Assembly (NCBI RefSeq): GCF_027942865.1
Contig: NC_134510.1
Location: forward strand, 9,647,183-9,711,182
DNA from: Odontesthes bonariensis
Taxonomy: Eukaryota > Chordata > Actinopteri > Atheriniformes > Atherinopsidae
Length of the DNA stretch: 64,000 nt
Direction of reading: 5' to 3'
The notes beneath the pieces are model-generated. The model was not told the DNA's origin and did no database searches. It saw only the letters and a program-made list of their open reading frames with translations. The position numbers and the translations under genes were made by a program. Below, in pieces: positions 33,201-46,300 of this stretch. Each line of letters opens with the position of its first letter. Within the stretch, counting starts at the first letter, position 1.

Positions 33201-36200
33201 TGACGTTCAATTGTCGGAATGGTGACATTTTTTTAAGGAATGAAACGTCCCGTCATTCCGAATTTCATTTTTTCTTTTGTCGGAATGGCGGTATGATTTT
33301 TTCTTTTCAACATACCACCATTCCGACACGCGATTTCAGCACCACACGCGTGGACAGCTCGGCATGCAATAATAGGGCTGTACCAGCTACAAATGCCCGA
33401 GAGAGAGACATTCCAACACGCAAGTCAAGCAAGACTGATCGCACCCACTCAGAAATTTACTGATGATGAGGGCTGATGAGGGGCTCATTGTGTAGCCAAT
33501 ATTTCATTTGGCAGTGTAAAACGGATGCTATTTGTTTTTGTGACAATTGCCTCAATTTATTTTACCTTAAACCACTGAGAATGCTGTCAAAGTGAAGCCT
33601 CACAACAGCTGGTAGGCTAGATCTTTATCAGGACAATGGACACTTGGGTTCACCGGCAGATAAACTTCTACCGCACTGTGATTTCAGCACCACATGCGTG
33701 TATCAAAGTGTCGGAATGGTGGCACCAAACTGTCGGTATGGCGGGATGTCGCAGTGGCGTCATGTCTGAGTGACGGGATGTCGGAATGCCGGTTGCATAC
33801 CGCGTCAACCATGCTAGCGCCTTTAGCCGTTTAGCGCCACATTCAACAACAAAACAAAACCTGGTAAAAGTAAGGAGAGAATAAAAAAAACACCACCAAG
33901 AAGCTAATATGGAGAGTGGGGAGGCCACCGTGTTCATGGTCTGCATGATGGTGATATTAATCATGGACGATCACATCAGGCGTCTAATATTGAGGCTGGA
34001 TGAGCACACAGAGAGAGTCAGGAGACGAAGGATCGAGTGCAGGAGATACTTTTTCATTTCATGAAGGAAGAAAGAAAGGAGAGCAGAGCGCTGCAGACAA
34101 AGGAGACCACGTGTAAGTTTAACTTATTAAACACGCACAGGTTGTGTCTGTGTCGTATGAGTAAACATTTCAGCCGTGACAACATGACATGGGAGGTAGC
34201 TACCGACCACCAAACACCTCCGTCAGATGTGTTCCTATAGAACCCAGAAAAGACCCAGCTGAGGAGAAGGAGCTGAAATGGTTATAGGAACTAAGGGAGA
34301 AAGCCCAGAGTTCCTGTATGTCCGAATGCGGGAGAAAATGGCCCCGCGGATTAAAAGGTTAAAGGAACTGCCAAAGGTTCCTACAGTCCGAAAGCGGCTA
34401 TAGTGACCAAAAAAAGACAAGAAGCTCTGTGCAGAGGGGGTGCATGACCAATAAACTTACGCAGCTAGCTTGTGTACCAAAGATTGACAGACTGTTGTGC
34501 TTTTGTTCAATTGTTGCAAAATTAGGCTATGATAATCCCCACAGCACAACTCAAACAAACCCTCTTCAGAAATAGAACACTGGTTAATATCATGGATAAC
34601 ACAAAGTACAATTTCTGCTAAAAGAGACACCATGTGCTGCTCTACTCGTGAAAACAATTTGTTTAGGCCACCAACACTGCTAATCACATCCCAGTTCATA
34701 CATAAACATTGAGTTTTCAGTGATTAGCCTAGAATTTAAAAAAAAATAAGAGTCTCACAAAGAATGATTGGTTTTAGGAGGATGTAGCCATGTAGCCCAC
34801 TTGTAGAAAAATGTTTGCTGCCATGTCAGACGCTGCTCTTCAGACCATAACACATGTCAGAGTGTACTGTGAAGGTTAACTCCGCAGGTGGACTGATACA
34901 ATAATCAATCTTAGGGATCAAAGGGATCAAATCTGTAAACACTGGTGTAATGTTTTGGGGTGTGTTTGTAATGTGTGTGATGATTACTGGTCTCACCGCC
35001 AGCATTAATAACTCATGATTTGCACATTATGGTTATTTTATGAAGACAATCTAACATTAACAGTGTGAAAGCAAAGGCCAAAGTACATCAGCATATTCGT
35101 ATTTAGGTCACCACAGAAAGAGGTTTGGAAAGCTCAGGCTGATTAAAAACCACAAGGCCTTTTGTGAATTGTCTTAATAGCAAAGGAGAGTGGACACTGA
35201 AGGAAAATCAATGAGGGAAAGACACACAAGAAAAGCAACTTTGAAAGCTGGATAGAGTAGGGTGATGTGGGAGATGATGTAAAAACGAGGGCACAAAAAT
35301 TGAGAAGATATCGCACCTGTTTTCATAATAAGTTGGAATGCTGTGTAAAAACAGAATGTGATGGTTTGCAAATCATTTAAACCCTAATATACCAATGTGA
35401 AAATACTACAAACAAAACATGTTAGATGCTGAAACTGATATTTTTTATGTAAAAGATAAATATTTTGTTCAATGTTTTATGCTTTATCACTGCTCATCTT
35501 GCATTTGAAACCAGTAACACATTTTTAAAAAGAGAAAAGAGAGGCAACAATAGACTGAAAAAGTTGCACAATACTGGGGGAAATTTTTTTCAACATCTCA
35601 CAATCTAATCGGCTCAATTGGCCACAAGTCAGTAATGTGACTCAATATAAAAAGAGTAAGAAGGACTGAGCTCTTCAGAGGGAAACAGAGGGAGGGTGTC
35701 ACTCTTTGGTTTGATGATAATGAAATTTGGAGATAATAGATGCTGCATCCTCTGAACTAAAGAGGGGTGGGACCATCCAGTTTGTTATTAGCACACAGTT
35801 CATGATGCATTATTGCTCATGGCATGGGTAATGCTCACATACACAACATTTGCTGCCATCTAAACAATGTATTAATTATGGAAGACCTTGTTATTTTAAT
35901 AGCAGATGTTATTCTCTCTATGTTACAAAAGCATGACTCTAATAAAAAAAAAGTGCTCATTCTAAACTGATCTGCCTGCGTTTCACATGTTACCCATTTA
36001 AAACACCGGATCCATTTGGAAACAAAAACAGGTCAAATGGGGCCGTAAACTGTAGAGAAGCTGAAATATTTTCTCAGACCTAATTGGGAAAACATGTTGC
36101 CTCGATTTCCATATCAATAGAGCTCATATTTCCAAAAAGCGATAGAATTTTTCTATTTTCCCCAAATGACTGGGACAAATTGTTATTGCTCTGCTTACAC

Positions 36201-39200
36201 CTACATATATCCTTTGATAACTTTAGAAGTATTCTCTTTTTGTTTACAATTTTACAAAGTCAGAAAAAAGACTGTATAAAGGCATAAATGTCATACAACG
36301 TTGGAGGCAGCAGGCAGGTGGTGTCTCTCAGCCTCAGCAGCCCCTGTTGTGTTCTGTAAGCATCACCCCATGTGAGCATGTCCACCCCAGCTCCGTCAGA
36401 GATTAATAAGCACCCTCACCAAGCTGAGAAGCTGCTGAGATAGGCCTAAAATTCAGCACCGAAGATAAATTACTTGGGCTGGAAGCTCAAAGTTCAGCAA
36501 TTTTACCACATATACAACAGCCAAAGTAGATTTAAAGGTCCAAAACTATACATCAATGATACAAGGAATGGATTGAGAAAATTAGAGTCCAGCAAGTGCA
36601 CTGTTTTCTCTGCCGTACACGTTTGGCTCTTGGGGGCATGATGAGTTGGAAATGGCAAAGATTTTTTCTCTTTACCAGAGCATATAGGTCACTCTAAACA
36701 GGGTTTTCAATTTATTAAAAACCACAGCGAAGCTTACCTATCAGATGGTGCTGTACATTTTATATTTTAAAAATAAGTTTCTGTCAGGGTAAAAGAGAAA
36801 AAAGTAGGTGAGAAGAAGACTTGCACTGGAATACTCATTGTAACATCCAGGAAAACAGGAAACTGGATGTGTCTAGATTTCTGAGATGGTAGCCTTTTCA
36901 CTATGCTTTTTGTTTTGTATAGGGAAGCATTCATGCAATGGAGTGCCTGCATCCATGTATCTATCATCTAACAATGACTATTCATTTTTTTCAGGCCGAA
37001 GTTGAAAAATAAAAAGTTAAAACTCAGTTATCTGGTGCAACAGTTCATGGCGTATGGCATAAAGTTCCCTCCCACCTTGGATGTATTGAAGTATTTCTTC
37101 AACATCCTACAGTTGTGCAGTGTCACTGTTGTGACAGTTTTCACCTCGTACAAAAAAATAGACATGTTAAGGTTTGAAGAAGCAGTAGTGTAATCATTTT
37201 GGAGCCCGAAAAAGTGTAGTACTTTTACCATTTTAAGCCTTTACTCTGAAAACACTTTTATGCTGTGGAACAAAATAGTGTTGCTAAGACACATTCATGA
37301 CTGAGACTACACTACTTCATCTCTATAGTCTGAATAATCATTGGGTGGTGCTGAGTTACCTCGATCACTGTTGATTATGTTTCTGGGACACCATCAAGTC
37401 TAAGAACAGGACATTACTGAGTACAATTACTGAAATTGACTATTAAGCTTGCAAACTGCTTAGTAATTATGCTGTGGAATGAAAGAGAGAGCTACATTTT
37501 GTAACAGTTTTCACCCTGCTATTAAAAAGTAAAAAGAGAGACAAGAAATGGTCATAAGACTAAAACTACCTTCCCCACATTCTCCTTGGAATAATAGAAA
37601 AGAGAATTTGCAGTGTAACTACAAAGTAATCTTAACAATTGACATTAAAACCAATTTTTAAGGCAAATTCGAGCTCTCAAATAAACTTAGCACTAACTTT
37701 GAAAGTTTTATGATGCTAAGAAACTACAAATTTTGGATTTTTTTTTTAGGTTGTGATTCAAAAGTGTTGCTTGTGTACCACTTGCTTGTGTACTTGCATA
37801 TCACATGTGAGCTCCTGTGCTTTATATTGGGTGTAACTGCCTCATCCAGACACAACTGACAGCTATCAACGGGCAACGCAGAATGTGTCTCAGGCATTTG
37901 CAGAAGCCAAAACGTGGATGTTGGAGAAGTTCGGTGAAGCTATGGAAGATGACTTTCAGTCAGCCTGAAAAAGATTCTGGCAAACAGTCAGATGCCTCAA
38001 GCGGTGGTGGTGGTTCTTTGCCAATACTGTTTATACTCTGGACAGAGTGCTGCTGACTGTGTCTGGGGATATAGTGAAGTGGTGGAAGGAATACTTTGTG
38101 GATCCTCTCAACCTGACTGAAATTCCTTCCACAATGAAAGCAGAGGGTGGGGAGCTTGGGGGTCTCATCAATTACAGGGGATAAATTTGCTGTGGTGGTT
38201 AAACAACTCTGTGGCGGCAAGGCCCGAGAGCTGATGAGATCCGCCCCGAGTTCTACAAGGCTCTAGATGTTGTTGGGCTGTCGTGGTTGACATGCCTGTA
38301 CAACAATGCATGAAGGACTGGGACAATACAACTGGACCGCAGACCAGAGTCCTTCCCAGCCTCGCTGTGAAAGTCTATACGGGGGTGCTGGAAAGAAGAG
38401 TACGACAGATAGTTAAACCTAAGATCAGGAGGGGCTTTGCAATTTTAATCCTGGTCCTGAAACACTGTATCAGGTCTTTAACCTTACAATGATATTGGAG
38501 AGTGCATGGGAGTTTGCCCAACCAGTCTGCATGTGTTTTCTGGCCTTCGAGGAAGCTAGATAATTAGCACCATTAAGTCTGAATCCATGATCCTTAGTTG
38601 GAAAACAGATGGATTGTCTACTTCAAGTTGGTGATGAGCCCCAGTCACAGCCAGGACATCTGGTCACTGTTGAATTTTCACCACCACCTATTGCCTGCTG
38701 GATGCCTTAACAAATCTTAATCAGAGTCAATTAAACTAGCCAAGTGGGTGGGTATACATACCCAGAATATACAGATTGCACACATCAAAAATCATTGTAT
38801 CCATTGCAGGCTTTCTATTGGAAATTTGAACTTATTCTCAAGTATTGTTATGCTTCCTTCATTGCTGTTACAGAAATTAAGCATTTGTTTATGTTTTAAT
38901 CAACTCTTGGGATATAGCTTATAATTTGTATGTCTAACAAGTGAAAGACCAGCGGGTGAGACTCAGAGCTGCAAAGTATGTACACACTCCTCTTGGTGAT
39001 CACCTGGGAGCCCATCCATTAGACTAGCATGTGTTTGTCAAAGCTGAAGTCGTGCTGCTCGGCTGACCTGCCCAACCCCCACCAGCACTTGGCAGTCCAC
39101 ACAAAGCTAAGTAGAACTGTCCATCCTTTGAATGCTTTTGAAAGAGGGAGATGAGCCTCGCAGGATAATGTCCAACAAAGTAGAACAAAAGCCAACTTTG

Positions 39201-40293
39201 AAGAGTGTATTATGCTACGAAACAAAACAGATCTCAGATACTGAATTACAGAGATGGATAGTTTTAAAAACTCCATGTGATGCACTTAGAAGGAACAGAG
39301 TGAAATATTGATATCTTGAGGAGTTTCAGGCTGCTCTCACTGTACTGAGTCTGAAATGGAATGCATGTGCGTGTTTGTTAAACCAGGAACCTTCTAAATT
39401 CCCAAGAAGAAAAATTCTGACTAAATGGCAGGAGTTTGACTGCTCCCAAAATGAAACCTCATAAAGGTAATCTTTTCAGCAACAAAACCACCAAAATAAT
39501 GGAAGCCCATCCTATCTTTCAGCAGCTGCATCTGAAATAACACCATATTTAAACGCCCAAAACTGCTATTTGTCACTAGTCCAAGGGCCATTGAGTTCAT
39601 GAGCAGGGGGGCAGCACAGTGCCACGTGAGTGAACAAACTCGCTCCTCTCTCTTGCTCATTACTGCTCACATGCTTTTATCTTGCCATCCCTCTGTCATG
39701 CAATCTAGGTAGATCTGAGCAGAAAGTGCCAATGTGTAGAAGGGAATATTGACATCCGTAAGACTGAATTGGCTAGATGAATAGCTTCAGAACAGTTGCA
39801 GGTGTGGGCACAGCCACAATGGGAGACTGGACAAATTGACTGACCTAAAATGGACAAACCAGACCCCAATCTGTCAGCCAGAGACATGATCACACACCAC
39901 CTACAGCCTTTTTCACATTGTCCGTAATCAGGTAATAAAACATAACCATTTCAAATAGCTATTGAACCCTTTTGTCAAAAAAGAGAATAGAGAAATTTCA
40001 CTGGAAAGTTTGATTCATTTCTATTTGCCACGGCAGAGGAGCATATGTTTCTGCATTTGGCTGAAAATGCAGACATAACACAGTCCTCTTGCTGCATACA
40101 TTCTTAACTTCGCTCTGAAACACTTTGAGGTAGTGTTTTACACTGAATAATGGTCAAAAGAGCATTATAACATGTGAAAAGTGAAATGCAACTTGAAACT
40201 GGCAGCTGTGTTAGGAGGGAGCAAGAGATTTTCCAGAATGAAAAGACAAATCCTTTCCACAAAAGCACGAGCACGAGTCATCAGGTTTACATA

Positions 40294-40366
<73 letters not shown>

Positions 40367-43300
40367 TACATAGCAATATATATTTATATATCAATAAGAC
40401 AGAAAAAAGGTGAGGTGGTAAAAAGGGAAACAAAGAGAACTCTCTCCCAGATCACGGCCACCTAGAGAAAAGAGAAACAGTTTAAAAATATATCATAATT
40501 ATGTTTTAGGGTCCAGAAAAGCCCAAAGCCCTTGTAGATGAAAAAAAGAGGAGGAAAAAGAAAGAACTGGTAGAATTAGTACTAAATATCCAGCACAGGG
40601 CAACACAGAGAGAACTCTACACAGAGACAACATGGCAAGGACAGATGCATACATGAACACACAGGACATGGAGTACAGTAACTGTGAATTTGGATGCCCT
40701 ACCTGTTTGGCTGAGCTGAGAGGTGCTCCGGCTCTTGCGCGACATGCCAACCATGGCCTGCATTTTGGCACCAATGCTGGAGCGCCTCTTCTTGTCATCA
40801 GTGCCTACCGTGCCAACTGCTGTGTCTGACTGGCTGCCATCCGTCTTCTCCAGGTTACACATGTCGCCGCTGATGCTTGTGCTCTTGGTCATGTTCATCC
40901 CACCGGATGAGCCCATCTGCCTGTTTTTCATTTTGGATGCAAAGTCACTGTCAGCCAGCACCATTGACAGGGGGCAGACAAGGAAAGTGAAGGAAGGACA
41001 GGTAGAGGAGAGAAGAAGCCAGTGGAGGGGCGTGAGAAAGGAGAAGTGATGGAGGAGTGCACAGGATGAGAGTATGGAAGAGGAAAGAGGGCACAGGAGA
41101 GAGACAGGAAATGAGAAGGTGTGGGGTGAAAAGGAGAGAAGGACAGAGTTCAGGTATAAAAGTTCATGACTTACAGTATAGCTGAGTTTTCGATTTTAAG
41201 AGGCTAAGTTGCATAATCTAAAAAAAAATGTACATGCATGTAAAGGTTGACCATTCCATATTGCTCTGCATTTTATTTCCTTTTTTTGGTTTGGTTTCAT
41301 ACAGATTTTGGGATGTGTTGCAAAATTTTAATAATGATCAATTCGATAAACCGAAAGCTTTACCCAAAGCCCCTACTTTATCATTATCCGCTATATTCGA
41401 AAACATTGCAAATAAATTGTAAATAGATATCAAGTTAATGCTATGAAAAATGAAATGCTCTTTCCACATACAGTACAGCTGCTGACAAAAAACTTATATA
41501 TCTTCTCTGCATCTGAGTCTTGACCGAACATCCTATACTGCACACAAAAAGAAAAGTTGCCTGTCATCAGCATTATTCTCTAAGTCTTCCTGTTCGGAAA
41601 AAAAAGAAAAAAGAAATTAGGACAGTGTCCAAATTGAGGTCTTATTTTAGCTCTGCCAGTACAATTATCTTTAAGAGACAAATTACATTCTGTATCATGG
41701 GCTTTTAATGGGATCGGTTCTTTGTAGCACCCTCAGGCTACTGTTCATTAATTAATTACTGACCTCCATCACGTAACTGGATTATAGAGACAACTTATGG
41801 AGAGACAGGCTATAAGAATATGGAAAAAAATTCTGATATTTGATATATTCATCATTAGGAGTGTTCTGCATTGTATTAGAATTAGAAAACAGGTAACAGA
41901 GAATACTCTACATCTGAGATTATGGCATTTTAAGTGGTGGTTTAAGTTTTCAGAGGGCTTTTCAGAGATGCTTTTCATGAACTTTTAACACTTGCTATAT
42001 ATAACGTGTGGTTGTTTTTCCCAATCTCTAAATCTACCAAACATTCATAATGATGTCACTGTGTTTTTAAGCTGTGGAGCCCCAGAGAAACAGAGGGGGA
42101 AACTATATGTTACTGGAATCTTTCATTAGTGTTTATGTATTCCTTTTGTAAGCTGATGGTGAAATATATTGCGCACGCCCTTAAAATAAGCACGCGTTGT
42201 ACCTCAACTTGCAGTATAAAGCCTTTTGTTTATGCCAGTTTCAGAGCTATTTGGATATGTTATGGATCAGCCTATGATTTAATACATAAATATTGAATGT
42301 TTACTGGGGGATTAGTGCCTTTGATCACTTAATTCAACCCCGAAGCTTTGAAGCAAACTTCAAGCATCTCAATTCCTGACAACACTGCAAGCCAATGTGC
42401 AATAGGTGACATTCTAAAATATGCTCTTTCACTATCATGATAACAGGGCTGCATTTCATCTGTTCAGCACAGGGTTTTAATGCTGGATTTTCAATGTCTT
42501 ACATACGTATTACATAACATAGAGGTCAGAGGAACTAGATGATCGTGATGAAGCTGTATTAGCAAAAAGTCTTGTAAGATTCTACTTCAACTAAAAATTC
42601 ATTCTAGATAAAATATTGGAAAAAACACTCATTAACTGAAATGTGATGCAGTTTATTCATAATCAGTTTATTCATCGCTTTGGAACAAATGTTTTTCTAG
42701 TCAAAATTCACACACATTTATGGTAAAAATGTTCGTATTAAGGACAAACCCCGATCCCTGTCAAAGAAGAAGGGTAAAAGTGAATTTTAAACTATTATGT
42801 AAAACATGCTTTTTGTTTAATTTGACTTGGATCAGTTTGTTACTTTATTGATCTAATTGGATGCGGCTCATTAAACTAAGAAATGCTGCAGTTGGTCTGA
42901 GGACAAATGTATCTTATAAGTTGTACAGCAAGGGTCTGGGTAGCTCTGTTCAATTATCCTGAGAGAAAACTTCCAACTGAACTCAATGGACACAGTCTGT
43001 TGATCTTAATCAACTAAAAGTAAATGTGATCTGAACAAACACATTTCTCTGCAAATGCATAAAAGGTCAAATCAAATATACTAAAAAGTGTGTCCAATTC
43101 ATTGGTTGTACAGTACCGGTACATTATACTGTACAGATCTAACACAGAGTGTTACTTTTAACTTGAATAAAAAGAACTGCATAAAATCATTTATGCAGCA
43201 CCTTCTATCTTCACAGCATCATTACTCTTTGAACAGGTCTTGGCTCATAGTGCAAGCTCAAGTGTAAATGTGCCTGCTTGGAAAACTGGGACTCTCGGGG

Positions 43301-46300
43301 GATTTCTGTTGTTCAGCCTCAGCCCATAGAACACAATGTTCCTCATTGTGCAGTTTGCTCACTATGCATTTTCATGTAGGCCATGATGTTCCCAAGGCAA
43401 ACCAAAGCATGGCAATAAATTTTCTTGCAAAAGTGTTGACAGATTTAGTCACACCATAGTACCTTTAATGGGTAAATGTGTCTTCTGTAACCACCTCCAC
43501 TGTTGAATGGAATTTAGTGAGAAATCTTCATGAATATCGCAACACAAAAATGATCCAAATTTAGTGGGTAGATTCATCTTAGATTCAATGAATACTGTTG
43601 TGAACCCCATGGATGATTATCAAGTGGGGGGTCATGTAGAGCTTGTAATAGTATACATGTTTTTATCAACATGTTAAATGGTAATTTATCTTAATTCACT
43701 TCTTCAAATAGGAGGAGGCAGATATACTGCTTTGAGAGGTAGATCGTGAATGTTGTGCAAAAATGTAAAATTCATGATGCGTCCCGTCTTCACACACTCA
43801 TCCCCCCTCTTTATCACCTTTCACCGAAAGGATCACTGCATCTTTATCAGGTCAGTAAAAATGGTCTCCATGGTAACCGCGCCTCATGTCCCATCCAGAG
43901 TATTAGTATGTGAACATGTCAACGCAGCTCCAAGAATGAGCCTGAAGTGCGCAGATCTGAAGTGACTAAAGTCTGGAGATCACAGTTATCTTGGACTGTA
44001 AACGGGATACAGCACTCTCCTTTGAATCTCTTGCCAAGCTGTTGGGGATTTTTTTAGAGTGGGCTGAGGGTAAAAGTAATCATCTTTTCCTTCTTTTAGG
44101 TAATGATTAGCCTGTGCCATTCAAAACTGTCGAAATAGTCTTCACTCTCCTTCACACGAAAGAGCTTGTTACTCTGGCAACAATATTGGATAAAAGAAAA
44201 CATGGAGGAGTGGAGGTGATGTGGAGTTTAAAAGTGCTGATGGAAAGATTTTTTTCTCTTTCTTGGAGAACAGTGAACACAACATCAGCTTAAAGACGTG
44301 TGTGTGCGCTAACTTTTCTTTACAATGGAAGCTAAACAACTAAAAACACGCATGACTATCACAAAGTTCACATGGCAGCCAACTGCGAATGTGCTTGATT
44401 AAAATGACACTGTGACCTCAATACATAAGAGATGAGTCATGACTAATTCTAGCTGGTAGCTATTTATCTGTCAAACTGATCACATACTAACATACACTGA
44501 TAAGTTGAGCTGTGAATAAACCTTTTTCATTCTGAAGCAGTAAAGATAATATCCATCACACAGCATCTTTCTGAACGCTCACTTGATGTCTGGGTAGAAG
44601 ATTCTTTAAACAGCATTTACACATTATAAAAGCAAAGATCTCTGTTAATTGTCTGAGTTCATTCTAAACTCTGATATGAATGAATTCACTGGAAGAACTT
44701 TCAAATTACATGAGGAGAATATCCCTTTACATATCTCAGTACATGTTAAAAAGACTTTTGTAACCTCAATAATATTCAACCAATTACAGAGCTGTAGCTA
44801 TTTTAAAAAGACCTTTAAGTAAAATATTGTGATTACATTATTTCAAAGCAATTTTTACAACATCAAAGCGCAAATAGAAAAAAACTTAAACTACTTTTTC
44901 TTAAAAAAAAGTCACACTACACGTACGCCACTTACCATATTTAGTTTTTTCTTAGCATTCCAACAGTAGAGATAAAACAGAACAAGCAACTTTAACGTTT
45001 AACAGTAGTTTTTTGTTAAAATCTAATTAGCAGCCTGCCTCTCGTATGAATGACTATTTCAGATGTTTAATTAGTCCTCACCAGAAATTTCTAAAAATAA
45101 TCTGAGTGATGGCTGAGTTATAGCTCCTGAGGCTAATTAATGAGTGTCCCTTCTCGCTTGCATGCTCTAAACCACTGTAATATAAAAATGATCAAAAATA
45201 ATCAAATTTTAATGAATAATTAGTGCTGTTTAGCAGCTACATGTTTTACTTCTGGACCAAAACTATTATAAACTGTAACAACTTGGTTAAAAAAATTTGA
45301 TTCTCGACCCATTTAACTAAATGTTTTTATATTTCATGTTCTGTACTGTATCATGCGCATCGAGACGTTACATTCTAACACTTTATCAACACAGTATTTT
45401 TTGGGAAAATCACTAGTTTAACTTTGAAATCTGTGTGCAGCTGTCACATACAAATGAAGTTTCTCACTAAACTTAAAGTAAATGAGAAAAGATTTCCATA
45501 ATTTATTGTTTTTTGTTTTCATTGTGTGTCTCTCCTCTCTGTGTTGTTGTCCCAGAAAAGGCCCTTCTTCCACCAAAGTGGTACCGAAAATGGAACCTGA
45601 GCCTATTGAGCATCTAATCTACAAGCTCACTCTCACCACTCTCACATTTTTTTTAACATGTACCCTAACTATTCTAACCCTAACTGTGTACTTTTAATAC
45701 CTATGCCTAATCATTCATGTGTGAACGCAGAAGAAGTGCACTGTGAGCAATCACGAGCTAGAGCAAAGAAGAAAAGTGCACTGACTTTGGAAAAACTTCT
45801 AGTCTGAAACCAACCATGTCTTGCAGGAAGGCGTTCAGAGTGTCACAAAGGTCAGAGAATTAATGCGTCCCACCATTCCCGAAAGAAGTGGAGAGGGAAT
45901 ATCATCATAACAGGTATGGAGATGTAGAATTTCGATGTGAAATTCGATGCAACCAATGTGACAGTAATGTGAGTAAGAAAAATGTAGCATTGTGCAATTT
46001 TTGTGACTTTGATGTAAAACTGCAGCATCTCGCATCTCGTTGAATCAGAAAAGTTGAAAAGTAAAAAAATATTTTTTTAAAACGAGCTTCAGAAGAATAG
46101 GAGGTCATTGATCCTCTCATACTAATGTTACTGAACATTTTGATATTGCCAGTTCTTATGCATTTGTCAAGGCTGCCCAATGTCCTTTTCAACTGTACCA
46201 ATGTTTATCAGCTATGTTGATATGGTTGGCAACCATTTAAAATCCCATTTGCAGCAAGTAAAGAGTCTCTGCAGAACGGATGTGGCTGCTTTTTAATCAA

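Larger units (their letters stand above)
32327..34402. mobile_element. DNA transposon with terminal inverted repeats and a MADF-gene remnant
   Basis: Ends GAGCCGCTTTCGGACAG (from 32329) and CTGT/AGTCCGAAAGCGGCTA (to about 34402) are inverted copies. On the minus strand between about 33060 and 32770 translation gives an MADF/Myb-SANT-like DNA-binding region in two frames (VRLYRQLYE, then FCKNVWGKLRDRYVKA). Such proteins accompany PIF/Harbinger transposases in fish. No transposase (DDE) ORF is seen. The target duplication is not clear (perhaps 3 bp), so superfamily assignment is tentative. A younger element sits inside at 33161-33800. Confidence 0.65.
27900..40702 (-). other. rims2: Large rims2 intron
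   Basis: About 13 kb separating the long-form exon at 40703 from the gamma start exon. No additional coding exon recognised. It holds the repeats described separately at 31040-31405, 32327-34401, 35300-35670, 37860-38640 and 40302-40358. The stretches 27900-31000 and 38640-40300 hold nothing that I recognise. Confidence 0.65.

Noticed and set aside
33161..33800. Repeated CATTCCGACA units looking superficially like a CRISPR array
   Set aside because: Units alternate in orientation, spacing is irregular, the genome is a vertebrate, and target duplications show it is a transposon.
45660..45690. Telomere-like TAACCCTAAC
   Set aside because: Barely two units within AT-rich sequence; too short to mean a telomeric insertion.
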